Shown here piece after piece: positions 57,473-64,000 of a stretch of DNA of 64,000 bases. Source of the DNA: Acephala macrosclerotiorum (Eukaryota > Ascomycota > Leotiomycetes > Helotiales > Mollisiaceae); contig MU119205.1 in the NCBI GenBank assembly GCA_014904845.1, positions 62,001-126,000 of the forward strand, read 5' to 3'. The position numbers and the translations under genes are program-made. Position 1 is the first letter of the stretch. The number at the start of each line of letters is the position of its first letter. The notes beneath the pieces are model-generated. The model was given only the letters and a program-made list of their open reading frames with translations, searched no databases and was not told the DNA's origin.

Positions 57473-58296
57473 TCATATTCGTACGCCCTTACTCCGCAAC
57501 ACGTTTAACCCGGCAGAAGCCGTGAAGCCAATCCATTGTCCGACACTGCCAACGGCATTGCCGACTATCTGCACATCTCTGAACCTCCTGTCCAGAAACT
57601 CTCTCGTGTCAGCATAATCAGGCGATTTATCCGTCGTCATGAAAAGTTCGGTGGCAGCGTATATAGTTGACAGTGAAGCCCGTTTCGTATACCAACTCGT
57701 ATCCACCGATTCATCGCGAGACAAGAACCATATCTCATCAGATAGAGCTGCCAATTCCTTCAGAGAAGTTGGAACATTGGATGGTTGTGCCATGAGTGCT
57801 AATGCCTGTTCAATTCTTCTCATCAGCCTTCTGGCATCATAGGGTCCTCACTGGAATTGGAATTGGAATTGAAGTATACCTCCTGCCATCTATGCACAAC
57901 CTGTTTGTTCCCCATCAATCTCTCCCATGTCAGTTTCTTGACTTTGGCTCCTGTTCCTAGGGGCTTGGCCCCCACTGCTCTCTCTAGAATGTCTGTCTTC
58001 TCTGCCAATCCCAATCGCTGTGTCAACAGATGGTAATGTACCAACGCGAATGGTCCTTGTGGGAAAAGATTTGTGGATGCATCGATATAGCCAGCATCTT
58101 TCGCGCCAAGGGAGAGAGAGGTGAGTGTGAAGCCGTGGGAGGGGATGTGTGGGAGGGAGGCGGATAGGATGGAGGTTTCAGTGGAAGAGAAGGGACCGGG
58201 TGGTGGCGGATGGTCGTAGGAATGGTAGTTTCGGGTGAGTATGGGCGCTCGAGCTGGCAGAGACCGTATTCGGGGAAGAAGAGTGCGGGCTGCCAT
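57473..58296 (-). CDS. COQ9: Ubiquinone biosynthesis protein COQ9, mitochondrial
   Basis: Lipid-binding protein of the coenzyme Q synthome that presents intermediates to Coq7. Exons are 58296-57880 and 57805-57473 (74-bp intron, phase 0), for 249 residues. A mitochondrial presequence, MAARTLLPRIRSLPARAP, is followed by ILSASLPHIPSHGFTLTSLS, KDAGYIDASTNLFPQGPFAL and HYHLLTQRL. The intron lies exactly in HRWQE|ALALMAQPSNVP. After it come ELAALSDEIWFLSRDESVDT, SWYTKRASLSTIYAATELFM and the amphipathic C-terminal helix. The intron carries three AATTCC-type repeats (gaattggaattggaatt on the plus strand). All conserved blocks are present. Confidence 0.93.
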
Positions 58297-58526
58297 GATG
58301 GTCGTGGTCGAGGCTGGTGGTGATGCTTGAGCGAAGTGAGATAGGATGTTTTAATGCGACGCGAGGCTGAGAACTTGTAATAGCGAGGCTGAGATTTGGA
58401 TGCTACCAACAATGAGAGGTTCACAAGTCTTCAAATTGATCCAGACATTGCTTATTTGCAGTTTTCACAATTTGGAAGACATCAAACCGGTTTTGGAAGA
58501 GTCGCAATCATGGTATCATTTCTCAT

Positions 58527-59894
58527 CTATTTTCCCTTGAGCTCCTCCCATTGTACTCCAGCCCATTCCTCTACATATCCCACAGTACCATAATAGTCCA
58601 AGCCTTTCTGTTGGCAATCCATCTCGCAGACTGCAGCAATGATTGTTCCCCATTCCATACCATCGAGACTCATTTCATCCCTCTCTAGCTCCATTATAGC
58701 ATGGGGGGTTAGCTGGACTTCAAATACCCTTCCGGCACCACAATTCGTACATCTTGGGAACTTGCTACCGTTCACAGAAGAGGTTGTGACTTTCTTGTTC
58801 TCCTTTCCGGATCCAGCCAAGAGCTTTCCAACTGCATCGTGCTTTGAGTACAGTAATGGCTCTCCCCTGAATTCATATCTGATCACTTGCTCCGGATTCT
58901 GCGCCAGCCTATCTGCAAACTTCTGAAATGTCTTGTCGATGGTACTTTCATAAACATCTTTATCCTCTTTCTGACTGCTTAAACCTCCACCTTCGTCAAG
59001 GTCCATCGTTTGTGTTGGGATTTGGGGTTCTTCAACTTTATCTAGAGTTTCGTAATCTGCATCTGCAAGATAGTATTGTGGATATGCGGATGGAGTGTCG
59101 GATTCTTGTGGCCAGGGTTCGGGTGGTGGAGGAGGGCCAAATTTCGGGGTATCATTGTTGAGTGAGAGAGCAGAAGCGAAGGTCTTGGGGAGGTCGGCGG
59201 TTGTAAAGGGTGGTTGAGCCGGCTTCGCAGGAAGCTCATTGGCAGGAAGCCTAGCAGCAGCGAAAGGATTGCTGGAAGTATTCGAGGAAGGCGAGGCAAA
59301 TGGATTCAAAGGAGCTGCGCTGGCACTAGTCGAGAATGGGTTGGCGGATGCCGAATTTGTCGACGGTTTTGCGCCAAATAAAGCCTCTCCTAGATTTGTC
59401 GCAGGCTTCGAAGGTTCAGGTTGAGGCTTCGATTTACTCTGCTTGGCGACCTTCTTGTCTTTTTCCGTGGGCGAAACCCAGACACCCCGCAATACTCGTA
59501 TGCTACCCTCCTTGCGCCTACATGTCTTTCGCCTGCAAGTCAAAACGTATAGTCTTCTCGTGTGTCCTGGGAAAGACTCAGGTAGGTCGCCGTTTAGTTG
59601 CAGAAGCAATACCATTAAGTCATTACACGCTTTGCATTTTGCGAGCGCCGCAGAAGGAGGGGTATTAGGGTCGATCCATGACTACAACATCTTATGTTAG
59701 CACGATGTTCAACTAGAAATTTCTTCTCCTTCATAGGTTTATCGGTGAATACAGACTCGCATACTTACTGGGCGACCTCCAAGATAGCTGATAGTGTCGT
59801 CTGAAGCCTCTTTCGACGCGTATCCAAGGAGGACGTTCGTCTCTGTGTAGTCGTCGTCCTCACCACCAGATGACTCACTATCGTAAGGTGCCAT
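58527..59894 (-). CDS. TSR4: Tsr4, PDCD2-family ribosome-assembly chaperone
   Basis: Cytosolic dedicated chaperone of ribosomal protein uS5 (Rps2), needed for 20S pre-rRNA processing; animal counterparts are PDCD2 and PDCD2L. Exons are 59894-59769 and 59681-58527 (87-bp intron, phase 0), for 426 residues. It starts MAPYDSESSGGEDDDYTETN, then LLGYASKEASDDTISYLGGR joined to PSWIDPNTPP. The treble-clef part has CKACNDLMVLLLQLNGDLPE and HTRRLYVLTCRRKTCRRKEG with VLRGVW. A Ser/Asn/Pro-rich linker (FSTSASAAPLNPFASPSSNT) intervenes. The C-terminal PDCD2_C domain contains QKFADRLAQNPEQVIRYEF, GEPLLYS, FPRCTNCGAGRVFEVQLTPH and MEWGTIIAAVCEMDC. Domain order and length match Tsr4. Confidence 0.93.
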
Positions 59895-60824
59895 GCTGAA
59901 GACTTTTGACTGTCTGTCAACAAGTGGAGGATAAGAGAAATAACAAACACCAGATTATTTGGTACCTTAAGTAGAGTCGCATTCGAGTTTCTTGTTGATG
60001 GCGGGGCATATTTTTTTCTTAGCGAGACAAGGCTGGGCCATCTCCAGCAGCCAATCAAGTCGCTCGTGGATTTCATGCCTGACAGCCTCGAGCCAGCTAG
60101 TCTCTGCCGAGAACTTGTCAAGTTCAGGAGCACTACGGCGCCATGAACAATCAGATTTTATTTCATACTAAATGTGGCGCTCACCACTATAGCGAACTTG
60201 GAACCTAATCGCACGCCAAAGATATTCCGTCGACATTGAATAGAGAGCCACCACCCCCTTTACAATCTTGATTTAGAGAACAAGTCACCCTGACCATCTC
60301 GAGATTTGAGATGCGTCAGGGAAGGAATCCGGACAAGTACCATTATCAACGTCTAGACATCTACATAGGCTCCCGCGAGAACAAGAACAGCTCCTCCTTC
60401 GGCCTTCGAAGAAATAGATTTCTGCCTCTCGAGTCTTCACGACAGCGGCCCGTATCCTGATCAGGACATAATTTAGGATGTCTACTCGAATGGGGGCGTA
60501 CACGAAGTGTTTCATCACATTCGGCAGTTTTCCTAGTCAGTAGCAGGCTATCGAGAACATGCGAGGATATTTTCTATCACCATGATACTCGCTCGGACAT
60601 CTACGAAAGGAGAGTTGTGAATATCGCGAGGCAATCTTCTAGGAAAGTGGGATAGTGCGAAGTTTTTGAGACATCTATCTGTTTCTGAGTATTTTGCATT
60701 CATAAAGTCTGGCTTGGCAGGACGAAGTCTCTCCTGAGGGACTGTTCTTCGAGAGACACTGGTGCTGTCTTGGTGTCATGGAATCATCCTGGTATTCTTG
60801 GGCAACCAAAAAAACCATACTTGG
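59895..60824. other. Intergenic region upstream of TSR4
   Basis: Holds the TSR4 promoter. Other ORFs are short and without features. No gene is seen. Confidence 0.55.
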
Positions 60825-61127
60825 TCATGTCCCGAGCTCTTGAGAACTGTCTGCGCCTTCATATATGATCGCTTGCGCCACCTGTATACACCTAAGGTGA
60901 GGGGTACTCGGCTCTGGCAGTGCTCGAGCGATCTTCTGAGCGAGAAGGGCAACCTCAGCCTCAATAGGCCCATCTGGTCCGCAGAAAGAATCCAAGCTTC
61001 CACCTAAGATTAGCCTTGCCATTTCGAGAGCCTGGCTTCTCGTCCGTTTGGGAGCCGCCTGTTTTATTTGTTCCATGAGTCTCAGTTCACGATCTCTCTG
61101 CCTAGCTTGGGGGTTCATCGTCTCCAT
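60825..61127 (-). CDS. Possible small hypothetical protein
   Basis: A 100-codon ATG-to-stop ORF. It reads METMNPQARQRDRELRLMEQ, then PKRTRSQALEMARLILGGSL, DGPIEAEVALLAQKIARALP and RCIQVAQAIIYEGADS. The amphipathic, Ala/Leu/Arg/Glu-rich composition and lack of low complexity make it more protein-like than most ORFs here. There is no signal peptide and no known domain. It may be one exon of a longer gene or a standalone lineage-specific gene. Confidence 0.35.
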   Translation of the reverse strand: METMNPQARQRDRELRLMEQIKQAAPKRTRSQALEMARLILGGSLDSFCGPDGPIEAEVALLAQKIARALPEPSTPHLRCIQVAQAIIYEGADSSQELGT

Positions 61128-61515
61128 TCTGTGTAGTCTTGTCTTGCCTTGCTGATTTGTTGCACTTGCGCCTTTTTTTGTAAGAATGAAAGATTTGTCT
61201 TTCAGCAGATACTAGCAAATCCAATAGCTATTTATAAGATCTGAATATTTGATCCAGGTTTCGACACGAGAATGCCTTATTCACACCAGTGCATCTCAGA
61301 TGGTCGTTATTCACGTGCTCAACCATTTTCAATTTTTAAAATGTCATGAATCGCTAAGCTGTGTGTTTTTGCCTGTTATCTTCCGCGATGTCTCGGAATG
61401 TCCCAGAAATTCACGGCTTCAAAGTACAGCAAGTAAATATGATATCCCCCTTGTCTCTACTGTCCCCTGTATCCCTAATATGCCTTGGAGGCAATGATAA
61501 GACCCCGGATGCAGT
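61128..61515. other. Short intergenic region
   Basis: The 3' flank of the RING-finger remnant and upstream flank of the small ORF at 60825-61127. Nothing else is seen. Confidence 0.5.
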
Positions 61516-62614
61516 TCACCGACCATCGAAAACCAAATCGTTCCTGTTACTTAGACCACCCGGTAGTCCACTGCGGACCCACCACGTGCCATGTAGCCCT
61601 TCCCATGACAGTGCTGGGCGCATAACCATAGCGAGAAGATCAGCTCCAATGTCATGGCCGTCGAAAAATGAGATTTCAAATGACTGCATGTGATGTGCGC
61701 CATCCGATAAGTTTTCCCCATTGAACAATCTGTCCACATCCGCGGGTCCATATTTGGCATCCTGCGGTGGACGGCAGATTTTGTATAATTTCCTGCAATA
61801 CGGGCAGTTGTCCCGCCCATTGAGCCATGTTTTCACACAACCTAGGTGAAATACATGGTTGCATGGAAACTTACTAACTTTACCTGTGTGCAGTGGGTCG
61901 GTGCAGATTGGACAGTTCTCGCCGGAAGCGACATCGGTAGCAGCAAAGAGTGTGGTGTCCCGGCCTGGAGAGTAGCAGTGCAAGCGGTTCTCCATATCGA
62001 CCCAATTTAGAATCTCTCGAGAGTACTGTACGGAGAAGCTCCCGTACCATTCGCCTCTTGCTTGAATCCAATGGTCAACTTTCTCTCTCCAAGGCTTCAA
62101 TTTATGGGAGATTTGATGAAAGTTTGGGTTGTCAAGGTAGTCGGACTTTATAAGTGCGTAAAGCTGTTCAAACTTGTCGCTCATCTCCATGGTATAGTAC
62201 GTGGCGTCTTAAAGTTGTCGTTCCAGCTTACCGATCTCTCGCACTATTTTCGACAGTTCCTCGTTGCCCTTCCTATTCTTCCCCCTTCAGCATGACAAGC
62301 GGTTTTGCCAACATTTGCACGATGATTTTTTGGCAGTGAAACTCCACCGCATTGCCTGAGGAGCTTTCATTTTCCTCGTTCATGATACGGACAGCTTCGA
62401 TTTGTCATTGACGCTCGATGGTGTTGTCTGAAAAGAAGTACACCTTATCCAGCTTGGGTTTTAACTCGGGACTGATGAAACGGGAGTCGATCTGCTGGAA
62501 AAGAGACAATGTATCGGTGAGAGTTTCATTGGGTTTGCCACCTGGCGAAGCCCAGACGCAGTCTTCGGTGTGACCACATTCATCGTAGAATGAGATTTGG
62601 TGGAGGGTCGACAT
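61516..62614 (-). pseudogene. RING-finger protein gene broken by two stops and a frameshift
   Basis: The pieces line up on the minus strand as one ancestral fungal RING protein. Segment 1 (62614-62408) begins MSTLHQISFYDECGHTEDCV and contains PELKPKLDKVYFFSDN. It ends at TGA 62405-62407, after which the same frame goes on with EAVRIMNEENESSSGNAVEF and LAKPLVMLKGEE. Near 62275 one extra base (plus-strand a) shifts the frame to GNEELSKIVREIGKLERQL, which meets TAA at 62209-62211 and continues DATYYTMEMSDKFEQLY. From ATG 62190 an intact 224-codon ORF remains, with a RING-H2-type finger, CPICTDPLHTGKVSKFPCNH, then HLGCVKTWLNGRDNCPYC. A truncated RING protein could therefore still be made. TGA in a CAA-TGA-CAA context could come from CGA by C-to-T change. 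The family is suggested from memory of fungal proteins with the same N-terminus. Confidence 0.65.
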
Positions 62615-63847
62615 CTTGAAGATGACTCGAGTGGTCGTTGTGTCGATGTGACGATGGCTGAAGATATTTGATGGCTGGTAAGATCTTTGAGGATCAATTG
62701 AAATTTCGTGCGGGGTTGCGTGAGATTCTGCTACCCTGTGCAGAAATAAGGACGAAATATCACTCTTACAATTATTGATCTCTGAATTTGGACTGTATTT
62801 GAGTTCAGACTGATTACCCCTATTGTGGTTGGTACACTATAGTATCCTAAGCGAGCCCCAAAATCTAAGGGGCGAAGGAGGAAGGAGGTTCTTCTCCAAT
62901 AGACTTTCGTCGTCCACTCATGAATGATATCTATATACTTCCGGTCAAATATATTCATGTAAGCTCATGAAGCTATCTCTCGAGGCCTTTGAGTGATAGC
63001 CAGCTTATGAGTCCGTCTATCGATACGATTCAATACTTTACTGTTTTTAATTGACTTCGTTTGCGTTGCCGCTACTTCTTCGAGTTTGTCCGTAGAGCTT
63101 ATGCTAGGACTTGCGAACATGATCTCTCGAACGCGGGCGGCTACCTCATCTGCCCCCGAGTCTATAATCTCTATCCCACTTCGCTTTTATCTTGATGTAG
63201 GTAGCCTAGTCTTCTCGTTCTCGCGAACCGATATTGGAATGTGTGTGGTTCGTGTGGCAAAAAAAAAAAAAAAAAGTATATATTTTTACAGTCGTCCCAT
63301 TGTCTTGACTTGCTACGTACTCCGTTGAATTTTCGATGCTCGTCGTTCTGTGAATAACTGGAGTATCATCACTTTTCTAATATGGTTTGATATTGCTTAA
63401 TGTGAAAGGCTTTCACACAACCACTCATCCTGCAGGTTAACCGGCTTTGGCGAGTGCAAGATCTTCAGACCTTAACTACGTGATACCAAATGCTCTCAGG
63501 TGGCAAGCACAGCAACTATCATTAAAACCCGGACTATACTCAATGTTGGTCTGCTGTACAGCAACTTTGACTACGAGATTGTTAGTACCAACTATAGCTG
63601 CCCACACCCGTATAGCTCAGATGTACGTCACAGATTTCCTTTCGGACAGGAGCAGCATCAGAGTGGCATCAAAAAGTTTCATTGAAGATGCGAAGATGAA
63701 GAATACAATAGTGCTCAGGAGCTACGGCTGAAAACCAAAACCTAGGAACCAATGGTCTTGCAAATGCCTTCAAAGCTCAGACAAACAAAAACAAAAACAC
63801 AACCGAAAAATCTTTCCTCAAGATGTGACAGTAGCCAAAACACCTAC
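62615..63847. other. Gene-poor right flank
   Basis: Only short ORFs. A plus-strand frame at 63500-63685 (MASTATIIKTRTILNVGLLY, DVRHRFPFGQEQHQSG) is followed, after a stop, by more protein-like sequence, but has no domain. An A16-type run lies at about 63260-63275. Confidence 0.45.
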
Positions 63848-64000
63848 CAACCACCCTGTCTATCGTCACTAGGGCGTGAGAGAAATCCACGTCCACGTTC
63901 ACGCCCATTTCCTCGCCCATTTCCCCACCCAGAACCACCAAAAAGTTCCTGACTAGAAAGCTGTTCCGAAAGCTCAGCAAATCTAGACGCGCTATAGGCA
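63848..64000 (-). CDS. Possible partial exon at the right edge
   Basis: On the minus strand the edge is open through SASRFAELSEQLSSQELFGG, then a Gly/Arg-rich stretch (GWGNGRGNGRERGRGFL) and SRPSDDRQGG. It ends at a plausible donor, GGTTG|gtaggt, at 63847. The SS..LFG string is loosely like motifs near the ends of ArfGAP proteins, but the match is too short to name a family. The 5' part would lie beyond the window, and no downstream exon was identified. Confidence 0.25.

Noticed and set aside
1..64000. tRNA, rRNA, CRISPR and intact transposons
   Set aside because: No A/B-box pair or cloverleaf, no rRNA-like block, no regularly spaced repeats, and no transposase, integrase or reverse-transcriptase motifs were noticed by eye. 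A tRNAscan and a repeat search would be decisive.

Overview
This window is nuclear DNA of a filamentous ascomycete (Pezizomycotina). Nearly every gene carries one or more short introns, mostly 44-90 bp, with GT..AG ends and a CTRAY-type branch site close to the acceptor. The proteins that can be recognised are of fungal type: a Slm1-like F-BAR/PH protein, Ldb17/Dip1, Vac14, Gbp2, a cytochrome-b5-fused sphingolipid desaturase and a fungal augmin subunit 1. The set would fit a Leotiomycete, but the class is a guess. There are no operons, tRNAs, rRNAs or CRISPR arrays, and no intact transposon.

Layout. 1-340: 3' end of a threonyl-tRNA synthetase. 487-1058: a probable broken gene. 1824-7200: two convergent genes for the actin/plasma-membrane cortex, SLM1 (+) and LDB17 (-). 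7.2-17.0 kb: a gene-poor stretch with several minus-strand coding-like fragments carrying stops. 17.0-27.4 kb: GBP2-like mRNA-export factor (+), an unrecognised Cys-containing protein (+), SRP14 (-) divergent from SGD1/NOM1 (+), and mitochondrial dihydrolipoamide dehydrogenase (+). 27.9-28.6 kb: an unrecognised Gly-rich protein with a Cys-rich tail (-). 30.2-31.9 kb: delta-8 sphingolipid desaturase (+). 33.3 kb: a 78-residue SMP-like protein (+). 34.8-42.4 kb: VAC14 (+, with an apparent frameshift), augmin subunit 1 (-) divergent from an ER DnaJ-TPR co-chaperone (+), and eIF3k (-). 42.4-46.9 kb: a second gene-poor island with decayed fragments, a diverged repeat pair and a (CCT)15 tract. 46.9-59.9 kb: dense housekeeping block with UTP22 (-), cystathionine gamma-synthase (+), SMC6 (+), COQ9 (-) and TSR4 (-). 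59.9-64 kb: a small hypothetical ORF, a RING-finger gene that looks recently broken, and a possible exon at the right edge.

The genes are mostly single-copy housekeeping genes and do not form one pathway. Three serve small-subunit rRNA maturation (SGD1, UTP22, TSR4), and two bind or make membrane lipids used in TORC2/sphingolipid control (SLM1, sphingolipid desaturase). VAC14 controls PI(3,5)P2. I see no evidence for a new multi-gene system. The observations most worth checking are the 2-nt disruption of VAC14, the decayed RING gene, the 8-nt microexon beside a T28 tract in the GBP2 homologue, the unrecognised Gly-rich/Cys-tailed protein, and the decayed minus-strand fragments in the two gene-poor islands.

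Exon coordinates were worked out by hand from splice signals, reading-frame continuity and family knowledge, without transcript data or database searches.
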